DNA of 64,000 nucleotides from positions 327,099-391,098 of the forward strand of contig CAKOVI010000001.1 of the NCBI GenBank assembly GCA_934121905.1, read 5' to 3'. The translations under genes were made by a program, and so were the position numbers. Under the pieces are notes generated by a model. That model made no database searches and was not told where the DNA came from. It worked only from the letters and a program-made list of their open reading frames with translations. Shown piece by piece: positions 8,657-16,344 of this stretch (position 1 is its first letter; each line of letters opens with the position of its first letter). Source of the DNA: an uncultured Clostridia bacterium (GTDB lineage Bacteria; Bacillota; Clostridia; TANB77; CAG-508).

Positions 8657-9106
8657 ATGAAAGTTGAAGAATGTATGTGTCAAGATGTATGTTTTGTAAA
8701 ACCAGATTGTAAAGTATATGATGCTGCAAGAATAATGAATGAAAATCATGTTGGATGTATTCCTGTATGTGATGATAGTAAATGTGTTGTTGGTCTTATA
8801 ACAGATAGAGATATCGTTTTAAGAACAGTAGCATGTGATAAAGACTATAAAAATACACCAGTAAGCGAAATAATGACAAGACAAGTATATACCTGTGGTT
8901 GTAAAGAAGATGTATGTCAAGTACAAAAAACAATGTCACAAAATCAAATAAGAAGAATACCAGTTTTAAATGAACAAAACGAGATGGTAGGAATATTAAC
9001 AATTGGAGATTTGGCTCATCATGGAGAGCAAATAGGAGATAAAGAATTTAAAAACACATTAGAAAATATATGTGATTGTAAAGGTTCTATAAAAAACTGT
9101 TGCTAG
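8657..9106 (+). CDS. Cys-rich tandem CBS-domain protein
   Basis: 149 aa with two CBS motifs (about 1-60 and 68-128), each with the usual ITDRD or ITIGD end, so a Bateman module that binds an adenine nucleotide is likely. Stand-alone CBS pairs of this size are common in Clostridia and their target is usually unknown. Fifteen of 149 residues are Cys, including VCFVKPDC and CDCK patterns and a CC at the C-terminus, which is far above normal for the fold and may bind metal or respond to redox. SD AAAGGA lies upstream. Single gene between a terminator and a repeat cluster. Confidence 0.85.
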   Translation: MKVEECMCQDVCFVKPDCKVYDAARIMNENHVGCIPVCDDSKCVVGLITDRDIVLRTVACDKDYKNTPVSEIMTRQVYTCGCKEDVCQVQKTMSQNQIRRIPVLNEQNEMVGILTIGDLAHHGEQIGDKEFKNTLENICDCKGSIKNCC

Positions 9107-9210
9107 GTTCAATTGGTTCAATTGGTGCCGTCCTTTTTTTAGACAGTATCCAAAAAAGGACGGCACCGACGGTACCAAAAGAATAGCCAAAAAAAGGACG
9201 GCACCAACGG
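9107..9210. repeat. REP-like intergenic repeat, GGTGCCGTCC type
   Basis: GGTGCCGTCCTTTTTT and its inverse AAAAAAGGACGGCACC flank a short loop, and a third copy of the inverse half follows at about 9191-9207. A tandem GGTTCAATT pair precedes it. The stem could also end transcription. Confidence 0.8.
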
Positions 9211-9282
9211 TAAAAGAAAAAAGTCATAAATTTAAAACCTTCTAATATAATTATAGTAAATTATATTGGGAGGTTAAATTTT

Positions 9283-10866
9283 ATGGAAGTACAAGTAAGC
9301 AAAGAAAATATATGTATAAATAAACTAGTTGCAGAAAAAAAGGAAATAATTTTTGTAAATAGTGATATGATTGTACCTGATTCAAAACCAGATATTTTGA
9401 ACACAATTAACGTTTCAGGAAATGTATGTTTATATAAAAAAGAAGTAGCAGAAGACAAAGTGAAAATAGAAGGATGTATTAATACATATGTAATGTATTT
9501 ACCAGATAGTAAAGATGATAATTTAAGGGCATTAAATTGTAATCTTGATTTTTCTGAAAATATAGCTATTCAAGGTTGCAAAGAAGGAATGATTTTAAAT
9601 ACAAAATGTGTAATAAGAGATATTGAATGTAAAGTGATAAATGGTAGAAAAGTTACAATCAAGGCAAGTGTAGAGGTGAACATAAAAGTATATTCAAATG
9701 AGGATGTTGAAATAATAAATAAAATAAATAATATTGATGATATACAAACTCTTCAAGAAAATTTTTGTATAAATTCACTAATAGGAAACGGGAAAACATC
9801 TGTATATGCAAAAGACACTGTTAATATTGATCAAGCTGATGAACTTGCAGAAATTTTAAAAGTTGACATAAATTTAGTGGATAAAGATATAAAAATAAGT
9901 TATAACAAGGTACTTGCGAAAGCTGAGGCAGAAGTAAAAATAATGTATCTAACAGAAGACAATAGGATTGGAAGAACTGTTGGAAGAATACCAGTTGTAG
10001 GATTTATTGACATACAAAATATTTCCGAGGACAATATTTGTGATGTTAATTACGAAATTAAAAATATGATATTTAAACCAAATCCAGCAGAAGAACATTC
10101 TATATATATTGAACTTGAAATTGAAGAAAGTTGTATGGCATTTGAGAAAAAACAAATAAATTTAATCCAAGACCTATATAGTCCAACATGTAATTTAGAA
10201 TTTTCACAAAAGAGAATATCATCTTCGTCTGATAAAAGTGAAGTAACAAAAGATTTTACAATAAAGGACAATATAGAAATTTCTAAAATAACAGAAGGAA
10301 GTTTATTAGATGTTGAAGTTGTACCAAATTTATTAAATACAGAAATAACAAATACTAAAATAACTTATTCTGGAGATTTAAATTTAAATTTCATCTTTAC
10401 CAACGAAAGTTCTGTTAATTCAAGAAGTGCAAAAATGCCATTTGAAATTTCAATGGAGAATGAAAGCAGAAGTGATAAAATAAATGTAGAAGCAGATATT
10501 TCTATTCAAAGTACAAATTTTGAGATTCAATCAAATGGAAATGTATCAGGAGAAGTAGAACTTGAAGTTGATGCAAGAACAAATAGAAATGTTAGTATGA
10601 ATATTATAGATAATATTGAATTTTCAAATGATTCAGATACTGGAAAAGATGAGGATTATGATAGTTTGATTTTATATATTGCAAAACCCGGAGATTCTTT
10701 ATGGAAAATTGCAAAAAAATTCAATAGTACAGTTGATGAATTAGCTAGAATGAACGGAATAGAGAATGAAAATGAAATAATCATTGGGCAAAAAATTTAT
10801 ATTCCTAAATTCAATTATATAAAGAAAGAAAAGATTGAAAATGCAAGAGAGCAAGTCGTCGTATAA
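9283..10866 (+). CDS. sipL: SipL-like spore coat morphogenetic protein (DUF3794 repeats plus LysM)
   Basis: 527 aa with the SPOCS/DUF3794 domain repeated along the first 430 residues and a C-terminal LysM domain (about 468-513, with PGDSLWKIA). This matches the layout and size of SipL of Clostridioides difficile, which binds SpoIVA through LysM to lay down the spore coat around the forespore. The protein begins with MEVQVSKENI and has no signal peptide, as expected for a mother-cell protein. The SD GGGAGG is seven bases upstream. The 3' end overlaps yunB, another spore gene, so the two are probably one sporulation transcript. Confidence 0.88.
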   Translation: MEVQVSKENICINKLVAEKKEIIFVNSDMIVPDSKPDILNTINVSGNVCLYKKEVAEDKVKIEGCINTYVMYLPDSKDDNLRALNCNLDFSENIAIQGCKEGMILNTKCVIRDIECKVINGRKVTIKASVEVNIKVYSNEDVEIINKINNIDDIQTLQENFCINSLIGNGKTSVYAKDTVNIDQADELAEILKVDINLVDKDIKISYNKVLAKAEAEVKIMYLTEDNRIGRTVGRIPVVGFIDIQNISEDNICDVNYEIKNMIFKPNPAEEHSIYIELEIEESCMAFEKKQINLIQDLYSPTCNLEFSQKRISSSSDKSEVTKDFTIKDNIEISKITEGSLLDVEVVPNLLNTEITNTKITYSGDLNLNFIFTNESSVNSRSAKMPFEISMENESRSDKINVEADISIQSTNFEIQSNGNVSGEVELEVDARTNRNVSMNIIDNIEFSNDSDTGKDEDYDSLILYIAKPGDSLWKIAKKFNSTVDELARMNGIENENEIIIGQKIYIPKFNYIKKEKIENAREQVVV

Positions 10867-11546
10867 AATTTACTCGAGAAGTAGATTCAATATTTTTAAA
10901 GGAAATAAAAAAAGAAACTCATGTGGAAAATTTCAAGAAAGTAGAAATAAATCTATATATTTTTGCATAATAATTTTAGTTGCAATTTTCGTATTCAATA
11001 TATTAGGTAAATCTGTTGCTCCTATTTTTGAAACATTGTGTAAAGAAAAAGCACACGAAATAGCAACAGTTGCAACAAATGAAGAATCAACAAAAGTTAT
11101 GGCAAATTATGAATATGGAGATTTATTCAATGTAGAGAAAGATGAAAGTCGGAAATATAAAAATGATTGTTGCAAATATTTTTACAATAAATGAAATCAC
11201 ATCAGATATTGCAATAAACATTCAAAAAGCTTTAGACAATTATGAAGATACTAATGTGAAACTTTCATTTGGAAGTTTTACAGGTAGTAAATTACTTTCT
11301 AGTATTGGACCTAATGTTAAGATTGGCTTATCATCTGTTGGAAAAGTTAATACAGATGTTAGAAGTGAATTTGCGGCTCAAGGTATAAATCAAACCATAC
11401 ATAGGGTATATTTGCAGATTGATTGTACAGTTAATATTTTGACGCCTTATGAAAGTATAGATACTGATGTTTCTAATCAGGTTTTGTTGATGGAGAATGT
11501 GATTATTGGAGAGATACCTGCGAATTATTTTAATGTGGAAAAATAA
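10841..11546 (+). CDS. yunB: Sporulation protein YunB, read with a +1 shift at CGG (11150)
   Basis: Frame 0 gives the N-terminus: basic start, one membrane segment (about 41-57) and the KAHEIATVATNE region, then runs into a wrong C-terminus ending at 11194. The frame one base ahead continues with NIKMIVANIFTINEI and the rest of YunB to a TAA at 11546. Skipping the C of CGG at 11150 joins them as KDES-GNIK, giving 234 aa, a normal YunB length. YunB is a spore protein with a single membrane span whose molecular role is not known. The ATG at 10841 lies inside the sipL 3' end (coupled). No other defect is seen, so I read it as recoded rather than dead. Confidence 0.85.
11150..11153 (+). other. 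CGG-A frameshift site 1 (yunB)
   Basis: Frame 0 reads AGT CGG AAA; skipping C gives AGT GGA AAT (Ser-Gly-Asn) and restores YunB. Confidence 0.8.
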
Positions 11547-11557
11547 TTTTTTGTTAT

Positions 11558-11628
11558 GTTCCATTGGGACCGGGTCTTTTTGGTACATTAATGCTAAATG
11601 TACCAAAAAGACCCGGTCCCAATGGAAC
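11558..11628. repeat. REP-like inverted repeat, GGGACCGGGTC type
   Basis: Two perfect 30-base arms (11558-11587 and 11599-11628) with core GGGACCGGGTCTTTTT, loop 11 bases. It lies between the convergent genes yunB and deoD and could terminate both. Confidence 0.92.
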
Positions 11629-11632
11629 AAAA

Positions 11633-12346
11633 TTATATACTATCCAAAGCTAGTTCAATCATTTTATTTAAGCCTTGTTCTCTTTCTTCAGAAGAGGCGT
11701 GAGAATCTTTGAAAATCGAATCTACAACAGTCATAAGGCAACTTGCATTTTTACCAAGTTTAAATGCATTATATAAAAGAGCAAAAGCTTCCATTTCAAC
11801 AGAAACAGGATTAAAATTAGAAGGTATCCTTTTTTTATATTCATCTAATTTTATAATATATTCATCAAATACTTCAGAACAAATAGTGTTTCCAACAATC
11901 AATTTTTGATTTTTGCGGTTAGCAGTTTGTTCTATTTTTTCATTTAAAGTTTGACTTGCCTGCACTATATGAGAGTTTTCACTTGCAAAAGTTAGAGCAT
12001 AATTTCCTTCAGTATAAACTTGATTACTAAGTACGATGTCAAACATATCTAGTTCTGGTACCATTGCCCCACATGAACCTATTCGAATAATATTATCTAC
12101 ATCATAAAATTTGAAAAGTTCGTATGAATAAATCCCCATACTTGGCATCCCCATACCAGATGCCATAACTGTTACTTCTTTTCCTTGATAGCTTCCAGTA
12201 AAAGCGTAAATTCCTCTTACATCATTTACCATTTTATAATTTTCTAAATATTTTTCTGCAATTAGTTTGGCTCTATTAGGGTCTCCTGGCATTATTACAT
12301 TTTTTGCGATTTGACCAATTTTAGCATTATTGTGTGGTGTTCCCAT
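11633..12346 (-). CDS. deoD: Purine-nucleoside phosphorylase (DeoD type)
   Basis: Splits purine (deoxy)nucleosides with phosphate into base and pentose 1-phosphate in the cytosol. 237 aa, normal for the hexameric DeoD class. Family motifs are clear: MPGDPNRAK near residue 20, GMGMPS, IRIGSCGA and the VEMEAFALL purine-binding block near 180. The start MGTPHNN follows GGAGGAAAA on the minus strand. It is a single gene with its own promoter and shares the repeat at 11558 with yunB as a boundary. Confidence 0.96.
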   Translation of the reverse strand: MGTPHNNAKIGQIAKNVIMPGDPNRAKLIAEKYLENYKMVNDVRGIYAFTGSYQGKEVTVMASGMGMPSMGIYSYELFKFYDVDNIIRIGSCGAMVPELDMFDIVLSNQVYTEGNYALTFASENSHIVQASQTLNEKIEQTANRKNQKLIVGNTICSEVFDEYIIKLDEYKKRIPSNFNPVSVEMEAFALLYNAFKLGKNASCLMTVVDSIFKDSHASSEEREQGLNKMIELALDSI

Positions 12347-12369
12347 AAATTTTCCTCCTTTTTTATTGT

Positions 12370-12398
12370 ATTATATACAAAAGGAATGAAATATACAA
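12370..12398 (-). promoter_or_regulatory. SigA-type promoter of deoD
   Basis: Minus strand: TTGTAT, 17-base spacer, TATAAT, 24 bases before the start codon. Confidence 0.75.
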
Positions 12399-12433
12399 GT
12401 ATTTTTATAGAATAGAGGAAGAATAATTTTTGC

Positions 12434-12473
12434 ATTGGGGACGGTTCTTTTCGCAAAAAGAACCGTCCCCAAT
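12434..12473. repeat. REP-like inverted repeat, GGGGACGGTTC type
   Basis: Perfect 18-base arms (ATTGGGGACGGTTCTTTT and its complement) with a four-base loop, between the divergent promoters of deoD and pyrG. Confidence 0.9.
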
Positions 12474-12495
12474 CAGAAAAAATTCTTTAAACCTC

Positions 12496-12524
12496 TTGCA
12501 AAATCGGAAAAAAAATATTATAAT
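12496..12524 (+). promoter_or_regulatory. SigA-type promoter of pyrG
   Basis: TTGCAA, 17-base spacer, TATAAT. The leader to the pyrG start is about 140 bases. Confidence 0.75.
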
Positions 12525-12581
12525 ATCAAAGTAGATTAAAATTAACACCAAAATTTCCCAAAAGCAATTTTAGGAAAAAAA

Positions 12582-12652
12582 AAACCAAATTTTTTGGTAG
12601 TTAAAATTTTAATCTTTTTTTATTTTAAAGATTAAAAATTCAAATTTGGTTT
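12582..12652 (+). promoter_or_regulatory. Long two-part hairpin in the pyrG leader
   Basis: Outer arms AAACCAAATTT (12582-12592) and AAATTTGGTTT (12642-12652) enclose inner arms TTTTAATCTTT (12607-12617) and AAAGATTAAAA (12627-12637). The 3' outer arm ends close to the SD AAAAGGAG, so folding may affect pyrG expression. Inference only. Confidence 0.5.
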
Positions 12653-12668
12653 TAGAAAAGGAGAAACT

Positions 12669-14264
12669 ATGAACACAAAATACATATTTGTAACAGGAGG
12701 AGTAGTATCAGGACTAGGAAAAGGAATAACAGCAGCATCACTTGGAAGGCTATTAAAAAACAGAGGATATAAAGTAACAATCCAAAAATTTGACCCATAT
12801 CTAAATGTAGACCCAGGAACAATGAGTCCTTATGAACATGGAGAAGTCTTTGTAACAGACGATGGGGCAGAAACAGATTTAGATTTAGGACATTATGAGA
12901 GATTTATAGATGAAAACTTAACAAAAAATTCAAGTGTAACAATGGGAAAAGTATATTTATCAGTATTAGAAAAAGAAAGAAGAGGAGATTATCTTGGAAA
13001 AACAGTACAAGTAATACCACATGTTACAAATGAAATAAAAGAAAAAATTTATAGTTTCGAAGATACAGATGTAGATATAGTAATAACAGAAGTTGGAGGA
13101 ACTGTAGGAGATATAGAGGGACTTTCAATTATAGAAGCAATTCGTCAAGTTGGACTTGAAAAAAACAAAGAAGATGTATTATATGTTCATGTAACATTAC
13201 TCCCATATATATCAGGTTCAAATGAAATAAAATCAAAACCAACACAACATTCTGTAAAAGAATTACAAAGTTTAGGAATTCAACCAGACATTTTAGTTTG
13301 TAGAGCTGAGCAAGAAATACCTGAAAACATAAGGGAAAAATTAGCACTATTTTGTAATGTAAGAAAATCAAGTGTTATACAAAATAAAACAGCAGATTGC
13401 TTATATGCAGTACCATTAATGCTTGAAAAAGAGGGACTAGCTAGAGAAGTATGCAATCATTTAAGATTAGACAGCTTTGTACCAGACAATTCAAAATGGG
13501 AAGAAATGGTTGAAAATATAAGAACAATAAAACCAGAAGATAAGGTTAAAGTTGCAATAGTTGGAAAATATGTAAAACTAGAAGATTCTTATATTTCTGT
13601 TGTAGAAAGCCTACAACACGCAGGTTTTGTAAATAAAGTAAAAGTAGAAATTTATATGGTAGATTCTGAAACAATAGTAGCTGAAAATGTTAAAGAAAAA
13701 TTATCAAAATATGATGCAATAGTAGTTCCAGGTGGATTTGGAAACCGTGGAATTGAAGGAATGATAGAGACTATAAAATATGCAAGAGAAGAAAAAGTGC
13801 CATTTTTAGGAATTTGTCTTGGAATGCAAATGACAGTTGTAGAATATGCAAGAAATGTATTAGGATTAAAAGATGCCAATTCTGCAGAATTTAGCGATAC
13901 GACTAAAAATCCTGTAATTCATATTATGGAAACACAAAAAGACATAAAGAAAAAAGGCGGAACAATGCGTCTTGGAAGTTATCCATGTGTAATAAAAACA
14001 GGAAGTTTAGCAGAAGAAGTTTATGGAACAAGCAAAATTGATGAAAGACATAGACATAGATTTGAATATAACAACGAATACAAGGAAAGGCTAGAAGAAG
14101 CGGGACTTATATGCTCCGGAGTTTCACCTGATGGAAATTTGGTTGAGATTGTTGAGATGAAAGATCATCCGTATTTTATAGCAGGACAATTTCATCCTGA
14201 ATTAAAATCAAGACCAAATAGACCAGCACCATTATTTGTTGGATTAATAAAAGCTGCAAAATAA
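12669..14264 (+). CDS. pyrG: CTP synthase
   Basis: Makes CTP from UTP, ATP and glutamine. 531 aa, full length. The N-terminal synthase domain begins with the family signature VTGGVVSGLGKG; the C-terminal class-I glutamine amidotransferase domain carries the nucleophile motif LGICLGMQ and the His-Glu motif HPE near the end. SD AAAAGGAG precedes the ATG. It has its own promoter and a structured leader; in Bacillus subtilis pyrG is controlled by CTP-sensitive attenuation, and the leader hairpin here could serve a similar end, though I do not see the same elements. Confidence 0.97.
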   Translation: MNTKYIFVTGGVVSGLGKGITAASLGRLLKNRGYKVTIQKFDPYLNVDPGTMSPYEHGEVFVTDDGAETDLDLGHYERFIDENLTKNSSVTMGKVYLSVLEKERRGDYLGKTVQVIPHVTNEIKEKIYSFEDTDVDIVITEVGGTVGDIEGLSIIEAIRQVGLEKNKEDVLYVHVTLLPYISGSNEIKSKPTQHSVKELQSLGIQPDILVCRAEQEIPENIREKLALFCNVRKSSVIQNKTADCLYAVPLMLEKEGLAREVCNHLRLDSFVPDNSKWEEMVENIRTIKPEDKVKVAIVGKYVKLEDSYISVVESLQHAGFVNKVKVEIYMVDSETIVAENVKEKLSKYDAIVVPGGFGNRGIEGMIETIKYAREEKVPFLGICLGMQMTVVEYARNVLGLKDANSAEFSDTTKNPVIHIMETQKDIKKKGGTMRLGSYPCVIKTGSLAEEVYGTSKIDERHRHRFEYNNEYKERLEEAGLICSGVSPDGNLVEIVEMKDHPYFIAGQFHPELKSRPNRPAPLFVGLIKAAK

Positions 14265-14267
14265 TGT

Positions 14268-14325
14268 CCAAAAAAGAACCGGTTCCAAATGAACATTGTT
14301 CACAAAAGAACCGGTCCAAAACGAA
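14268..14325. repeat. Degenerate REP-like repeat pair, AACCGGTTC type
   Basis: Two direct copies of AAAAGAACCGGTnCC separated by a GAACATTGTTC palindrome, between pyrG and the next SD. Confidence 0.7.
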
Positions 14326-14340
14326 CAAAAGGAGAAAAAA

Positions 14341-15153
14341 ATGGAACTAACACTAACACAATATTTTTTATTATTTATGATATATTCAGTAGCAGGTTGG
14401 ATACTGGAAGTAACATGCAAGCTAATAGAATATAAAAGATTTATAAACAGAGGATTCTTAATAGGACCTTATTGTCCAATATATGGATGGGGAGCAGTTG
14501 CAATAACATTTTTACTATATAGATATTCTTATGACCCACTAATTCTATTTTTTATGACATTATTAACATGTTCAATTCTAGAATACGCAACAAGTTGGGT
14601 TATGGAAAAATTATTTAAAGCTAGATGGTGGGACTACAGTAAACGTAAGTTTAATATAGATGGTAGAGTATGTTTAGGAACAATGATACCATTTGGAATA
14701 TTTGGAATGATACTTACATATGTAACCAATCCGTTAATAATAAGTGGATTAGATAAAGTGAATCCTATGACGTTGAATATTATAGCAATCATATTGTTAG
14801 TAATTTATCTAGTTGATAATGTTCTTTCATCAATTGTAATTTTCGGATTTAGAAAAACAACAGTACAGGTTGGAAGAGAAGGAAGACAAGATAATACGGA
14901 ACAAATTACAAAAAAAGTAAGAGAAATTTTAAGTTCAAGATCTTGGATGTACAAAAGACTTGTCGATGCGTACCCTAAACTTGTTGCAATTAAAACTAAA
15001 ATAAAGGAAATCAAAGATGAAGTTAAGGAAAATGCAATAGAAGTTAAAAATAGTATAAATGAAAAAGCACAAGATGTAAGAAACACTATAAGTGAAAAGA
15101 AGGATGAGGTTAAAAATACAATTTCAGAAAAATTAAATGGAGAGAAAAAATAA
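14341..15153 (+). CDS. CmpB-like membrane protein (putative ABC-transporter type IV family)
   Basis: 270 aa with about five membrane segments in the first 190 residues. The N-terminal block AGWILEV, RGFLIGPYCPIYGWGA and the ARWWDYS motif are typical of the Pfam family named putative ABC-transporter type IV (CmpB). The function of these proteins is not established. The last 60 residues are a soluble helical tail built from repeated units of about 11-15 residues around the core EVKNxI, likely an amphipathic helix that lies on membrane or binds a partner. The ATG at 14341 follows AAAGGAG; an upstream in-frame start would lie in the repeat. Confidence 0.8.
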   Translation: MELTLTQYFLLFMIYSVAGWILEVTCKLIEYKRFINRGFLIGPYCPIYGWGAVAITFLLYRYSYDPLILFFMTLLTCSILEYATSWVMEKLFKARWWDYSKRKFNIDGRVCLGTMIPFGIFGMILTYVTNPLIISGLDKVNPMTLNIIAIILLVIYLVDNVLSSIVIFGFRKTTVQVGREGRQDNTEQITKKVREILSSRSWMYKRLVDAYPKLVAIKTKIKEIKDEVKENAIEVKNSINEKAQDVRNTISEKKDEVKNTISEKLNGEKK

Positions 15154-15212
15154 CCAATTGGTAACGGGGGTTTTTAGAATATTTTTATCTAGAAATCCCC
15201 GTCACCAATTGT
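15154..15212. repeat. Imperfect inverted repeat, CCAATTGGTAACGGGG type
   Basis: Arms of about 24 bases with three or four mismatches. It differs in sequence from the other intergenic repeats but sits in the same kind of place, just before an SD. Confidence 0.7.
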
Positions 15213-15232
15213 GAAAAAAGGAGCAAAATGGT

Positions 15233-16189
15233 TTGAGTAATTTAGAAGCATACATAGAAAAAATAAAAAAAGAAACTCAAGGACTTAATGATATTGAAAA
15301 ATTAAGATATATTTATATTGATTTAGGAAAAAGGTTTGCATTTGATTTGGATTTTTCATTTGGAAATACAAAATCAAAACAAAAAATATATCATCAAAGT
15401 GGTACTTTAGATGGAATAGAAGAAAGCCTCGAAAGCAATGTTATTATATGTAAAACAGTATCAAAGATGTATGAATATATAATGAGTAGTTTAGGGGTAG
15501 ATTTAAAAACTATAGTTGATGATAGTGATAGTAGAAAATACCCTCATGTATATAATATATTAAAATCCGAAGATGGGAAAACGTATATTTTTGATTTACA
15601 AGAGGATATGCGAAATATAAAGGCACATCTAAGAACAAGATACTTTGGAATTCAAGCAAATGACGATTCTAAAACTATAATAAGCAGATGGGATTTAGAT
15701 CAAATTGATAAAAAAATAGGATATGTATCAAAAAATATTGGCTATACAGATGAATACCTAGATTTGATAAGGATTAATATGAATTTTATATCAGATTTTA
15801 GGCAAAGGGTAGAATTTGTTTTAGAGGAGTTAGAAGCGTACTCAGATGAACAAATGGGATATGCTGATAGAAGATGGAGAATGGAAGACATGCTCGGAAA
15901 CTATGGACGAGACGGACTTTTGTTTTCAGCAAATGAAAGCAAAAAAATTCATATAATTGATTGTTATAAAGACATTAATGGAAAAAGAATTTATAAATTG
16001 GGTGTTTTAGTAGATGGTAAGGGTAGCCCTGATATATATTTATTTTCAGAAGAAAAAAAGATGTATGAAAAGAAGAATTTGGATGAATTCGCAGACTTTA
16101 TTCGAGATGGTTGGACTAATATGCAGGGAATACAAGGCTTGAAACAAGTATTAAGAAGTAAAAGAGAAGAAACTCAAAATAGCAGATAA
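15233..16189 (+). CDS. Transglutaminase-like protein of unknown function
   Basis: 318 aa, no signal peptide or membrane segment. Residues 60-125 look like a transglutaminase/papain-like core: Cys73 at the start of a helix (VIICKTVSKMYEYI), His105 in PHVYNIL after a strand, and Asp121 in YIFDLQ, with spacing normal for that fold. The N-terminal 50 residues and the C-terminal 190 residues are not recognised; the end has a strand-rich segment with KIHIIDCY. The start is TTG at 15233, with AAAGGAG 8-12 bases upstream; the nearby ATG is out of frame. Assignment rests on the triad pattern only. Confidence 0.65.
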   Translation: MSNLEAYIEKIKKETQGLNDIEKLRYIYIDLGKRFAFDLDFSFGNTKSKQKIYHQSGTLDGIEESLESNVIICKTVSKMYEYIMSSLGVDLKTIVDDSDSRKYPHVYNILKSEDGKTYIFDLQEDMRNIKAHLRTRYFGIQANDDSKTIISRWDLDQIDKKIGYVSKNIGYTDEYLDLIRINMNFISDFRQRVEFVLEELEAYSDEQMGYADRRWRMEDMLGNYGRDGLLFSANESKKIHIIDCYKDINGKRIYKLGVLVDGKGSPDIYLFSEEKKMYEKKNLDEFADFIRDGWTNMQGIQGLKQVLRSKREETQNSR

Positions 16190-16344
16190 GACAAGAGATA
16201 TGGAGTAGTTATTAAACAGATATTTGATATTAAAATAGAATTGATAAAGCAATGGAGAATTTTCTAAAATACTTGCTAAACACAAAAGAATAGTATAGAA
16301 TAAAATTATAAAAATAAAACCGAAGAAAAAAGGAGGAGTAAAAA

